Assembly (NCBI GenBank): GCA_017523605.1
Contig: JAFWVZ010000066.1
Coordinates: 1 to 8,912, forward strand
Length of the DNA: 8,912 nt
Source of the DNA: Bacillota bacterium
GTDB taxonomy: Bacteria > Bacillota > Clostridia > Peptostreptococcales > Anaerovoracaceae
Reading direction: 5' to 3'
The notes under the pieces are model-generated. The model saw nothing but the letters and a program-made list of their open reading frames with translations, made no database searches and was not told where the DNA came from. The number at the start of each line of letters is the position of its first letter. Within the stretch, counting starts at the first letter, position 1. Made by a program: the position numbers and the translations under genes. Below are positions 1 through 6,619 of the stretch, one piece after another.

Positions 1-894
1 CTCCCTAAGGGCTTTGCTCATGGAAGTTATGTCCATAAACGGATCGTAGTCGGCGGTGTAGTAAAGGTCCGGAGTCTTTAAAGCTCTCCAGGCGTTTCCT
101 CCTATCCATTTAAGGCTCAGTCCCAGCTCTTCCGTTTTAGCGTACAGCGCCTCCTGGACGGACGTGCTTGTGGGCATGTATACGGTGGTCGCTTCGGCGG
201 TCTCCAGAGCCTTGGTTATGTAATACGGGTCTGCGCCTTCGTTTACGGCTATTACCGGAATGGAATTGATCTTATAGGTCTGCTCGCAGTAGCGGGCGAA
301 TTCCTGCGCCCTTATCTTGGACAGCTCGTCGGAACTGCTGTAAACCGCTGCAAGCGCGCGTTCGCCGAGCTCGTTTACCGCAAATTCCGCGGCCGCTCTG
401 GCCTGGAACGCATCTACGGCTGCCGCGCACACGAAGCTGGTGGTATTACTGATAAGGGGATTGGTGCTGGTTGCGTTTATGCAGGGTATCCCCGCTTCTT
501 CGAAGGTGTCTGCCGCTGCTACAGTAAGCATGTTGCCGTAGCTTCCTATCACCATCATCACGGTGTCGTCGCGGGCTATCTCGGCTGCGGTAAGCTTGGC
601 TGTTTCGGTATCCGACTTATTGTCGAACCATACAAGCTCTATCTTTGCGCCCTTTACGGTCGGAAAGAGGGAGTTGGCAAGCTTTATGCCCTCCACCTCG
701 TCGTCCGCCGCATTGGCATCGCTTCCTGTAAGAGGCTCGAATACCGCGATGTGGATCACCTTTTCCGGCTTTTCGTCCTTGTTTAAGAAGGCGTTATAGA
801 AGTTGTCCCAGGACGCGCACGATGCAAGCGACGCCAGAAGAAGCGCGCAGACAAGCAGCAGTGCGGATGTCCTGATAAGTTTTTTCTTATTCAT
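1..894 (-). CDS. ABC transporter substrate-binding lipoprotein, Leu/Ile/Val-receptor type (partial, 3' end outside window)
   Basis: This is probably the extracellular ligand receptor of an ABC importer of the branched-chain amino acid class (periplasmic-binding fold type I, Peripla_BP_6). The ATG at 894 opens a lipoprotein signal peptide: basic MNKKK, a hydrophobic stretch at residues 9-24 and a lipobox L-A-S-C with the acylated Cys at residue 26, so the mature protein should be anchored on the outer face of the membrane. After a short linker comes the type I signature IHIAVFEPLTG, then EGIKLAN and further on VIGSYGN, typical of LivJ-like receptors. 298 residues are visible and the family is usually about 380-400, so the C-terminal lobe is cut by the window edge. 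It lies 50 bp downstream of the methyltransferase gene on the same strand and may share its transcript. The ribosome binding site is weak. The true ligand cannot be told: this family also binds amides, urea and other small molecules. No permease or ATPase gene is visible. Confidence 0.85.
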   Translation of the reverse strand, partial: MNKKKLIRTSALLLVCALLLASLASCASWDNFYNAFLNKDEKPEKVIHIAVFEPLTGSDANAADDEVEGIKLANSLFPTVKGAKIELVWFDNKSDTETAKLTAAEIARDDTVMMVIGSYGNMLTVAAADTFEEAGIPCINATSTNPLISNTTSFVCAAAVDAFQARAAAEFAVNELGERALAAVYSSSDELSKIRAQEFARYCEQTYKINSIPVIAVNEGADPYYITKALETAEATTVYMPTSTSVQEALYAKTEELGLSLKWIGGNAWRALKTPDLYYTADYDPFMDITSMSKALRE

Positions 895-944
895 ATTCGG
901 CTATTCTACCATTAAAGAGCTTTTGCCGCAAGACCGCAGTTCGG

Positions 945-1757
945 TCAGCGTTTTTCCGCAAGCTCTTTTATCTTGCTTATGTACGAAGGATCCGATCCGC
1001 AGCAGGCGCCTGCGTAGCTTACGATGTCCAGCGCTGGCTCAATGGCTTTCGCGAACTCCTCCGCGGGAAGGTCCGCGGTGTTGGGCTTAAGTATCAGCGG
1101 AAGATCCGTCTTTTGAGCAAATTCCTGCATTACGGGAACTGCCTGCACAGGTCCGAAGGAGCAGTTGAGGCCTACGGCCGCGGGGCTGAAGGGTTTAAGC
1201 GCTTCCAGCATTTCGTCTATGGACGACCCGAAAAAGGTGCGGCTTCCGGCGGAGAAGCTCATGGTGCAGAAGATGGGAAGCCCCGTCTCCGCTGCTTCCT
1301 CTGCGGCTATCTGCAGCATCTTTGCGTCCATGAAAGTTTCCAGAACTATCAGGTCCGCTCCGCAGGCGGCTCCTATGCGGCACATCTCGCGGTAGAATCC
1401 GCGGCATTCGTCTTCCGGGGTGGTCCCGAAAGGCTCCAGCGCGTTCATGAGCGGCCCGAAGTCCAGTGCGGTCCTTGCTCCGTGCTTGGAAGCAGCTTCG
1501 CGGGCAATTGCCATACCGGTCTCTATTATCTCCTGCAGATCGCAGCCTTCCTGCTTAACGGCGGGAGGGTTGGCGCAGAAAGTATTCGTGTATATTATTT
1601 CGGACCCTGCGGCAAGATACATCTCTGCCAGCCGCTCTACAAGGTGCGGGGCAACGGTGTTGTATCTCCATACAGGTATCTTGGTTGTTCCTTCGGCTTC
1701 CGCCATGTTCCACAGCAGTGTGCCGGAGGCTCCGTCTAAAAGAGTGATCTTGTCCAT
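945..1757 (-). CDS. homocysteine S-methyltransferase family protein (zinc-dependent Hcy-binding domain only)
   Basis: The protein likely transfers a methyl group to homocysteine to make methionine; the methyl donor is not evident. The 270 residues correspond to the stand-alone Hcy-binding barrel (PF02574), as in MmuM, BHMT or the N-terminal module of MetH. Visible signatures are LLDGASGT (6-13), YTNTF (56-60), the GPLM loop (101-104), LETF (139-142), GLNC with zinc ligand Cys199, and GACCGSDPSYI with the paired zinc ligands Cys252 and Cys253. All three zinc cysteines are present, so it should be active. No cobalamin, pterin or reactivation domain follows, so it is not a full MetH; it may work with a separate corrinoid partner or use S-methylmethionine or a betaine-like donor. 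The start is supported by AGGGGG (complement of 1765-1770) 7 nt ahead of the ATG. A promoter lies just upstream. A small hairpin (932-946) overlaps the stop codon but lacks a U-run, so read-through into the lipoprotein gene is likely. Confidence 0.88.
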   Translation of the reverse strand: MDKITLLDGASGTLLWNMAEAEGTTKIPVWRYNTVAPHLVERLAEMYLAAGSEIIYTNTFCANPPAVKQEGCDLQEIIETGMAIAREAASKHGARTALDFGPLMNALEPFGTTPEDECRGFYREMCRIGAACGADLIVLETFMDAKMLQIAAEEAAETGLPIFCTMSFSAGSRTFFGSSIDEMLEALKPFSPAAVGLNCSFGPVQAVPVMQEFAQKTDLPLILKPNTADLPAEEFAKAIEPALDIVSYAGACCGSDPSYISKIKELAEKR

Positions 1758-1784
1758 GTTAGGTCCCCCTGAAACGATTAAATT

Positions 1785-1814
1785 ATTATATCATACTATC
1801 TACAATTATGTATA
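1785..1814 (-). promoter_or_regulatory. sigma-A-type promoter for the methyltransferase/lipoprotein genes
   Basis: On the minus strand a perfect -10 TATAAT (plus-strand 1785-1790) is preceded by TATACA (1809-1814, four of six matches to TTGACA) with an 18-nt spacer. Transcription would begin near 1778, giving a leader of about 20 nt that just includes the ribosome binding site. The perfect -10 and the AT-rich surroundings support it; the -35 is imperfect. Confidence 0.6.
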
Positions 1815-1871
1815 TGAAGAATCCCTGAAGACACAGCAAAGGAAAGGCACAGATTTTTCCCGTCGACTCGG

Positions 1872-1903
1872 TTTGTTGTCCTTTACAAATTGCGCCCTTT
1901 GTA
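1872..1903. promoter_or_regulatory. candidate operator: three alternating TTTGT/ACAAA half-sites over the rnf promoter
   Basis: TTTGT (1872-1876), ACAAA (1885-1889) and TTTGT (1898-1902) are spaced at exactly 13 bp in alternating orientation. The last two extend to a TACAAA / TTTGTA inverted repeat around an 8-nt centre (1884-1903), covering the -35 and the spacer of the rnf promoter. This position would suit a repressor. It does not match the Rex box (TTGTTAA-type) that I would expect for a redox-controlled operon, so the binding factor is unknown and chance cannot be excluded. Confidence 0.3.
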
Positions 1904-1910
1904 GTAAATT
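1882..1910 (+). promoter_or_regulatory. probable promoter of the rnf operon
   Basis: TTTACA (1882-1887) and TAAATT (1905-1910) are separated by exactly 17 nt, giving a start near 1917 and a leader of about 50 nt before rnfC. The elements match the vegetative consensus in five and four of six positions. No better pair exists between the two divergent genes on this strand. Confidence 0.55.
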
Positions 1911-1920
1911 TTACATAAGT

Positions 1921-1935
1921 GCAAGTACGACTTGC
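1921..1935 (+). promoter_or_regulatory. hairpin at the 5' end of the rnf transcript
   Basis: GCAAGT (1921-1926) and ACTTGC (1930-1935) form a perfect 6-bp stem with a 3-nt loop, starting only a few nucleotides after the predicted start site. It ends 19 nt ahead of the ribosome binding site AGGAG (1955-1959) and does not mask it. A 5' stabilising hairpin is the simplest reading. CTGTTTTGTGTT follows it, so weak attenuation is an alternative. Confidence 0.35.
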
Positions 1936-1967
1936 CTGTTTTGTGTTGTATAACAGGAGCGTTTTTT

Positions 1968-3272
1968 ATGGGACTGACAAAGCGTCTTAGCGGCGTACAT
2001 GTAGATCACAGAAAGAACACTGCCGGAATGCCCATCATACCGATGCCCGTTCCGGAAAAGGTTTACATTCCCATGAGCATGCATATCGGCGCCCCCTGCA
2101 AGCCTTTGGTAAAGGCCGGGGACACCGTAAAAGTAGGGCAGCTCATAGGGGATACCGACGCGCGTATCGGCGCGCCTATCCACAGCAGTGTGTCGGGTAC
2201 TGTGGAAGCTGTGATCCAGGGTATGACCCAACTCGGAAAGACCGACACGAGCATAGTAATAAAGACGGACGGAAAGCAGGAGCTTGCCGATACCGTCGTG
2301 CCTCCGGAGATCAACAGCTTCGAAGACTTCATCAAGGCCGCCAGAGATTCCGGCGTCGTAGGTCTGGGCGGAGCAAGCTTCCCCATGGGAGCCAAGCTCA
2401 ACATCAAGCCCGGCACGGTGGACTATCTGGTGATCAACGGCGCGGAGTGCGAGCCGTACATAACGGTGGACCACGCTGTAATGCTTACCTACACACGCGA
2501 CATAGTGGACGGGATAAAGGCCATAATGAAGTGGCTGCAGATCCCCAATACTATTATAGGTATAGAAGGCAACAAGCCGGATGCCATAAAGGCGTTCAAC
2601 GACGTGCTTGCCGGCGACGCATCCATAAAGGTGCACGAGCTCAGGCAGATATACCCGCAGGGCGCGGAGCGCGTAATAATCTACGAGTGCACGGGCCGCA
2701 AGGTATCGTACGGAATGCTGCCCCTCAACGCAGGCTGCATAGTGGCTAACGTGTCTTCCGTGCTTAAACTGCAGCACTACCTTAAGACCGGACTTCCGCT
2801 CGTTTCCAAGTACATAACGGTGGACGGCAACATAGTCGTTCATCCGCAGAACGTGGAAGTTCCCGTAGGCACCATGATATGCGATGTCATAGAGTTCTGC
2901 GGCGGACTTAAGGAAGAGCCCAAGAAGATAGTCCTGGGCGGACCCATGATGGGCAGAGCCATCCCGCGCGACGACCTGGCCGTAATGAAGGCCAACAGCG
3001 CCATCCTCTGCTTCAACGGAGCATTCGCCGGACAGAGAAAAGAAACTGCGTGCATAAGCTGCGGACGCTGCGTAGCGGCGTGCCCCATGGGACTCATGCC
3101 CGCAAAGATATCCAGAGCCTTCAGGGACAAGGATGTTGAGATGCTTAAGGAATACGAGGTACTGTACTGCATGGACTGCGGTTCCTGCGCGTACGTGTGC
3201 CCGGCCAGAAAGCCGCTCAACTTCGAGTTCAGGCAGGCTAAAGCAATGGTAATGGAGGCATCGAAGAAATAA
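1968..3272 (+). CDS. rnfC: Rnf electron-transport complex subunit C (NADH- and Fe-S-binding peripheral subunit)
   Basis: RnfC is the cytoplasmic subunit of ferredoxin:NAD+ oxidoreductase (Rnf) that exchanges electrons with NAD(H) through FMN and two [4Fe-4S] clusters. The 434 residues show, in order: an N-terminal barrel-sandwich region (PEKVYIPMSMHIGAP, 29-43); the NuoF-like flavin/nucleotide motif GLGGASFP (132-139); NGAECEPY (157-164); YPQGAE (229-234); and two ferredoxin-type cluster motifs with Cys362/365/368/372 and Cys401/404/407/411. It is of the short clostridial type without the long Ala-rich C-terminal tail of proteobacterial RnfC. I chose the ATG at 1968 because AGGAG (1955-1959) sits 8 nt before it. 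The frame can be opened at a TTG (1932), but that adds 12 non-homologous residues and has no ribosome binding site. First gene of the operon; its TAA shares one base with the rnfD start. Confidence 0.96.
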   Translation: MGLTKRLSGVHVDHRKNTAGMPIIPMPVPEKVYIPMSMHIGAPCKPLVKAGDTVKVGQLIGDTDARIGAPIHSSVSGTVEAVIQGMTQLGKTDTSIVIKTDGKQELADTVVPPEINSFEDFIKAARDSGVVGLGGASFPMGAKLNIKPGTVDYLVINGAECEPYITVDHAVMLTYTRDIVDGIKAIMKWLQIPNTIIGIEGNKPDAIKAFNDVLAGDASIKVHELRQIYPQGAERVIIYECTGRKVSYGMLPLNAGCIVANVSSVLKLQHYLKTGLPLVSKYITVDGNIVVHPQNVEVPVGTMICDVIEFCGGLKEEPKKIVLGGPMMGRAIPRDDLAVMKANSAILCFNGAFAGQRKETACISCGRCVAACPMGLMPAKISRAFRDKDVEMLKEYEVLYCMDCGSCAYVCPARKPLNFEFRQAKAMVMEASKK

Positions 3273-4249
3273 TGGCAGAAAGACATACCGATCTTATTGT
3301 CGCATCGGCGCCTCATGTGTGTGCGCCTGCGAACACGGCAAGCATAATGAGGGACGTGCTCATTGCACTCGTTCCTGCGCTTGCTGTTTCAGTCTACGTT
3401 TTCGGCATCAGATCTCTGGTTATGGCCGTCTGCTGCATCGTCTTCTGCGTGTTCTTCGAATGGCTCGTCAGAAAGATAATGAAGCGCGACAACACCATAG
3501 GGGACCTCAGCGCTGCCGTTACCGGACTTATCCTTGCATTCAACATTCCGGTAAGACTTCCGATCTGGATGGCTGCCGTTGGATGCTTCATAGCAATAGT
3601 AGTTGTAAAGCAGCTCTTCGGAGGTCTGGGCCAGAACTTCGCCAACCCCGCCATCGTAGGCAGGATAGCGCTGTTCATCGGCTTTGCAGGCCCCATGGCT
3701 TCCTGGACGATCAACTCCAGGATGAGCCAGGCCATACTGGACGTTGCCGAGATCGACGCTACCACCGGAGCCACCCCGCTCGGAATGCTTGCTGCCGGCC
3801 AGACCCTCCCCTCCAACCTGGAGATGTTCCTTGGCCTTATAAGCGGCTCCATGGGCGAGATAAGCGCTGCGGCCCTTTTACTCGGCGGCATCTATCTTAT
3901 AGTCAGAAAAGTAATATCGCCGGCCATCCCGGTATCGTTCCTTGCAACAGTCGCAGTGCTGTCGCTGGTATTCGGACTGGATCCGATCTTCCAGCTCTGC
4001 GCAGGCGGCGTAATGCTGGGTGCAATATTCATGGCTACGGACTATGTAACTTCTCCGATAACCACTTCCGGAAGGATAATCTTCGGAATCGGCTGCGGAC
4101 TGTTTACGATGCTCATCAGAGTGTACGCTTCCTATCCGGAAGGCGTGTCCTTCGCGATACTGCTCATGAACATACTTACTCCGCACATAGACAGGCTTAC
4201 GCGCCATAAGGCGTTCAAGCCCGCCCCGGAAGGAGGTGCCGCAAAATGA
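3272..4249 (+). CDS. rnfD: Rnf electron-transport complex subunit D (membrane flavoprotein)
   Basis: RnfD is an integral membrane subunit carrying a covalently attached FMN and probably takes part in ion translocation, as does its relative NqrB. The 325 residues contain many hydrophobic spans (roughly 30-69, 85-120, 130-150, 183-235 and 237-310), the family motif NFANPAIVGRIAL (about 122-134) and IDATTGATPL (161-170). In the family the second Thr of the SGAT motif carries FMN; here the motif reads TGAT and the matching residue is Thr168 (codon 3773-3775), so the flavin site is intact. The ATG overlaps the rnfC stop by one base (TAATG), and GGAGG lies about 13 nt upstream inside rnfC, pointing to translational coupling. 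Its end overlaps rnfE by four bases (ATGA, 4246-4249), which leaves no room for the rnfG gene expected here. There is no sign of fusion to an RnfG domain. Confidence 0.95.
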   Translation: MAERHTDLIVASAPHVCAPANTASIMRDVLIALVPALAVSVYVFGIRSLVMAVCCIVFCVFFEWLVRKIMKRDNTIGDLSAAVTGLILAFNIPVRLPIWMAAVGCFIAIVVVKQLFGGLGQNFANPAIVGRIALFIGFAGPMASWTINSRMSQAILDVAEIDATTGATPLGMLAAGQTLPSNLEMFLGLISGSMGEISAAALLLGGIYLIVRKVISPAIPVSFLATVAVLSLVFGLDPIFQLCAGGVMLGAIFMATDYVTSPITTSGRIIFGIGCGLFTMLIRVYASYPEGVSFAILLMNILTPHIDRLTRHKAFKPAPEGGAAK

Positions 4250-4926
4250 AGAAGACAAAGCTTCAGATCTTAACTAACGGCATTATCCGCGAGAACCCGG
4301 TGCTTGTGCTCGTACTGGGCACCTGCCCCACGCTGGCGATCTCCACGCAGGCTATAAACGGTCTGGGAATGGGCGTTTCCGTTCTGGTCGTTCTTACCTG
4401 CTCCAACATCATGATCTCCGCGCTCAAGAGGATAATACCGGACACGGTGCGCATACCGTGCTACATAGTGGTAATAGCCTCGTTCGTAACCATGGTGCAG
4501 CTGGCCCTCAAGGCCTACCTGCCTTCGCTGGATAAGGCGCTGGGCGTCTACATCCCGCTGATCGTAGTAAACTGCATAATCCTGGGACGCGCCGAAGCCT
4601 TCGCAGGAAAGAACAGCGTTATCGACTCCGCTCTGGACGGCATAGGCATGGGCATAGGCTACACGCTTACTGCTACCGTAATGGCCTGCATAAGAGAGCT
4701 GCTGGGAAGCGGCACCATATTCGGCCACGCGGTAACAGCCGGCACCATAACCCCGTTCACCATCATGGTAATGGCTCCCGGCGGATTCTTCATCTTCGGA
4801 TGCCTTATCGCGCTGGTAAACAAGCTTACCAAGGGCAAGGTAAAGGAAAAGCAGCAGAACAAGTGCCTGGGCTGCCCCGGCGCCGCTCTCTGCTCCCACG
4901 TTCAGGAAGGGGGTGCTGAAGAATGA
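4246..4926 (+). CDS. rnfE: Rnf electron-transport complex subunit E (membrane subunit) with a cysteine-containing C-terminal tail
   Basis: RnfE and RnfA are homologous six-span membrane proteins of inverted topology that together hold an iron centre in the middle of the membrane and form part of the ion path. RnfE is recognised by ENPVLVLVLGTCPTLAIS (16-33) with Cys27 and by VNCIILGRAEAFA (108-120) with Cys110; these are the two cysteines that bind the shared Fe-S centre in characterised Rnf/Nqr complexes. Length is 226 residues. After the last span (about 172-191) comes a basic linker and then Cys207, Cys210 and Cys216 (CLGC...C), an extra cysteine cluster near the end. The start ATG overlaps the rnfD stop, and AAGGAGG (4230-4236) lies 9 nt upstream. 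The end overlaps rnfA by four bases. RnfA is the main alternative for any such protein, but the ENPV and LGRAEAFA motifs are specific to RnfE. Confidence 0.95.
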   Translation: MKKTKLQILTNGIIRENPVLVLVLGTCPTLAISTQAINGLGMGVSVLVVLTCSNIMISALKRIIPDTVRIPCYIVVIASFVTMVQLALKAYLPSLDKALGVYIPLIVVNCIILGRAEAFAGKNSVIDSALDGIGMGIGYTLTATVMACIRELLGSGTIFGHAVTAGTITPFTIMVMAPGGFFIFGCLIALVNKLTKGKVKEKQQNKCLGCPGAALCSHVQEGGAEE

Positions 4927-5522
4927 GTGCAGCAGCAGTATTCTACATAGTTCTCAGCGCCATAATCACCAACAACTACGTGCTTTCCAAGTTCCTCGGA
5001 ATATGCCCGTTCCTGGGTGTATCCAAGAAGCTGAACAGCGCCATGGGAATGTCCATTGCGGTAATCTTCGTAATGGTTATTGCCACCGCGGTGACCTGGC
5101 CCATCCAGACCTATCTGCTTACGCCTAACGGAATAGGCTACATGCAGACCATAATCTTCATACTTGTAATAGCCGCGCTGGTGCAGATGATAGAGATCTT
5201 CCTTAAGAAGTACATCCCCGCACTGCACAAGTCGCTGGGTATCTACCTGCCGCTGATCACCACCAACTGCGCCATCCTGGGCGTATGCGTGCTGAACATA
5301 GACAACGGATACGGTTTCCTGCAGTCCATGCTCAACTCGTTCGGATCCGGCGTAGGTTTCCTTCTGGCCATGTTCCTGTTCGCGGGCGTCCGCAGCAAGA
5401 TCGAGACCAACGATTATCCCGAGGCCTTTAAGGGCGTCGCTTCCACTCTGATAGCGGCATCCATAACGAGCCTTTGCTTCCTGGGCTTCTCCGGCATGCT
5501 GGAGAACATCTTCGGAATGTAG
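4923..5522 (+). CDS. rnfA: Rnf electron-transport complex subunit A (membrane subunit)
   Basis: RnfA is the partner of RnfE: a roughly six-span membrane protein whose two conserved cysteines help bind the intramembrane Fe-S centre between A and E. The 199 residues begin with the diagnostic NNYVLSKFLGICPFLGVS (17-34, Cys28) and carry LITTNCAILG (111-120, Cys116), placed as in the family. Length is standard (about 190-200). The start ATG overlaps the rnfE TGA (4923-4926), and a G-rich run AGGAAGGGGG lies 8-17 nt upstream. The gene ends in TAG at 5520-5522, and the ribosome binding site of rnfB begins within that stop codon. No anomalies are seen. Confidence 0.96.
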   Translation: MSAAAVFYIVLSAIITNNYVLSKFLGICPFLGVSKKLNSAMGMSIAVIFVMVIATAVTWPIQTYLLTPNGIGYMQTIIFILVIAALVQMIEIFLKKYIPALHKSLGIYLPLITTNCAILGVCVLNIDNGYGFLQSMLNSFGSGVGFLLAMFLFAGVRSKIETNDYPEAFKGVASTLIAASITSLCFLGFSGMLENIFGM

Positions 5523-5531
5523 GAGGCGGCC

Positions 5532-6362
5532 ATGCAAGCATTTATCTATCCAGTAATAATCGCTATAGCGATAGCATTCATAGCATCCCTGCTCCTGGCT
5601 CTGGCGGCAAAGTTCATGTCCGTACCGGTAAACGAGACCCAGGTAAAGATAAGGGAGCAGCTTCCCGGCGCTAACTGCGGCGCCTGCGGATTTGCCGGCT
5701 GCGACGACTACGCCGCTGCTCTGGCAGAAGAAGGAAGCACTGTAAAGACTAATCTCTGCGTTCCCGGAGCCGACGCTGCGGCAGCTGCAATAGCTGCCAT
5801 ACTCGGTCAGGACGCTCTGGACGTAGTGGAGCAGGTAGCCAACGTGCGCTGCTCCGGACTCTGCGACGCCACCAAGCCGGAGATGGATTACCAGGGCATC
5901 AAGACCTGCGCCGCCGCAAAGACCATGTTCGGCGGACCGGGAGCCTGCAAGTACGGCTGCATAGGCTTCGGCGACTGCCAGAAGGTCTGCCCGTACGGAG
6001 CCATAGAGGTCTGCAACGGTGTGGCTAAGGTAAACAGGGAAGTCTGTGTAGGATGCGGACTCTGCGCCGCAACCTGCCCGCAGCACATAATCGACATCAT
6101 CCCGGACGTAAAGCGCGTGTTCGTTGCCTGCAGCTCCGCCGACAAGGGCGCAGTCACCAACAAGCTCTGCTCCGCCGGATGCATAGGCTGCAAGCTCTGC
6201 GAAAAGGCCTGCAAGTTCGACGCCATCCACGTGGAAGACAACCACGCAAAGATCGATCCCGACAAGTGCAAGAACTGCGGACTTTGCGCAAAGGCATGCC
6301 CGAAGAAGGTCATCCACGTATATCCCAAGCCCGTCGTAAAGCCGATGGTTAAAGTGGGCTGA
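5532..6362 (+). CDS. rnfB: Rnf electron-transport complex subunit B (ferredoxin-accepting poly-Fe-S subunit)
   Basis: RnfB takes electrons from reduced ferredoxin and feeds them into the complex. The 276 residues show an N-terminal membrane anchor (about 4-27); an Fe-S domain with Cys49/52/57/76 (NCGACGFAGC...LC); a region with Cys107/111/126/139/143/149/153; a ferredoxin motif Cys172/175/178/182; a second region with Cys200/213/217/220/223/227; and a last motif Cys246/249/252/256. This cysteine-rich, multi-cluster layout is that of the long clostridial RnfB rather than the shorter proteobacterial protein. The start is fixed by AGGAGG (5521-5526) overlapping the rnfA stop, 5 nt before the ATG. 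It is the last gene of the operon; an intrinsic terminator starts 24 nt after the stop codon. Confidence 0.96.
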   Translation: MQAFIYPVIIAIAIAFIASLLLALAAKFMSVPVNETQVKIREQLPGANCGACGFAGCDDYAAALAEEGSTVKTNLCVPGADAAAAAIAAILGQDALDVVEQVANVRCSGLCDATKPEMDYQGIKTCAAAKTMFGGPGACKYGCIGFGDCQKVCPYGAIEVCNGVAKVNREVCVGCGLCAATCPQHIIDIIPDVKRVFVACSSADKGAVTNKLCSAGCIGCKLCEKACKFDAIHVEDNHAKIDPDKCKNCGLCAKACPKKVIHVYPKPVVKPMVKVG

Positions 6363-6385
6363 TCAGTACCGTAAAACGCTGTAAA

Positions 6386-6416
6386 GGCGCGCTGTAAAAG
6401 GCGCGCCTGTTTTATT
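6386..6416 (+). terminator. intrinsic terminator of the rnf operon
   Basis: GGCGCGC (6386-6392) pairs perfectly with GCGCGCC (6401-6407) around an 8-nt loop and is followed by TGTTTTATT. The GC-only 7-bp stem and U-rich tail, 24 nt after the rnfB stop, make this a convincing operon end. Confidence 0.88.
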
Positions 6417-6434
6417 GTCCGGATCATTGTGTTG

Positions 6435-6465
6435 GGTGCGGCCTCGCTGCGCCGTCTTTTGTTTT
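6435..6465 (+). terminator. weak second terminator-like hairpin
   Basis: GGTGC (6435-6439) can pair with GCGCC (6449-6453), including one G-U pair, followed by GTCTTTTGTTTTG. It may back up the main terminator 20 nt earlier. The short stem makes it uncertain. Confidence 0.35.
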
Positions 6466-6497
6466 GTTAAATACGGTACAGACATGCGCGTTTGATA

Positions 6498-6525
6498 TTG
6501 AGTTTCGTTTGTAAAACGATAGAAT
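6498..6525 (+). promoter_or_regulatory. promoter of the small peptide mRNA
   Basis: TTGAGT (6498-6503) and TAGAAT (6520-6525) are 16 nt apart. The predicted start, near 6532, falls right at the GGCACTACC block of the inverted repeat. The first bases of the RNA would form a hairpin, CTACC (6538-6542) with GGTAG (6549-6553). Its mirror copy at 6809-6837 supports this as a real promoter. Confidence 0.6.
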
Positions 6526-6582
6526 TGAACCACGGCACTACCATAAACGGTAGGCGGTCTGCCCTCCCCGGAGGGTCTGTTC

Positions 6583-6614
6583 CCTCCATTCTTCTCAAAA
6601 GGGGAGAAAGGAGG
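6583..6614 (+). promoter_or_regulatory. leader hairpin that masks the ribosome binding site of the small peptide
   Basis: CCTCC (6583-6587) is the exact complement of the GGAGG core (6610-6614). The inner stem TTCTC (6592-6596) with GAGAA (6604-6608) brings the two together around a 7-nt loop. When this 10-bp, internally looped hairpin forms, the Shine-Dalgarno core is fully paired, so translation would need opening of the structure or RNA processing, as described for type I toxin mRNAs. Confidence 0.6.
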
Positions 6615-6619
6615 TGGTT

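Noticed and set aside
932..946. A terminator between the methyltransferase and lipoprotein genes
   Set aside because: The hairpin GACCG/CGGTC exists but is only 5 bp and is followed by TTGCGGC rather than a U-run.
1932..1967. An upstream TTG start for rnfC
   Set aside because: It would add 12 residues unrelated to the RnfC family, and the AGGAG ribosome binding site lies downstream of it, correctly spaced for the ATG at 1968.
1911..2843. A 310-codon minus-strand open frame opposite rnfC
   Set aside because: It lies opposite rnfC, has a His- and Tyr-rich composition typical of antisense translation, and shows no recognisable domain.
4902..6317. A 471-codon open frame on the minus strand across rnfA and rnfB
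   Set aside because: It is the reverse shadow of two unmistakable genes. Its translation is low-complexity, rich in Tyr, Ala and Gly, has no family motif and has no ribosome binding site.
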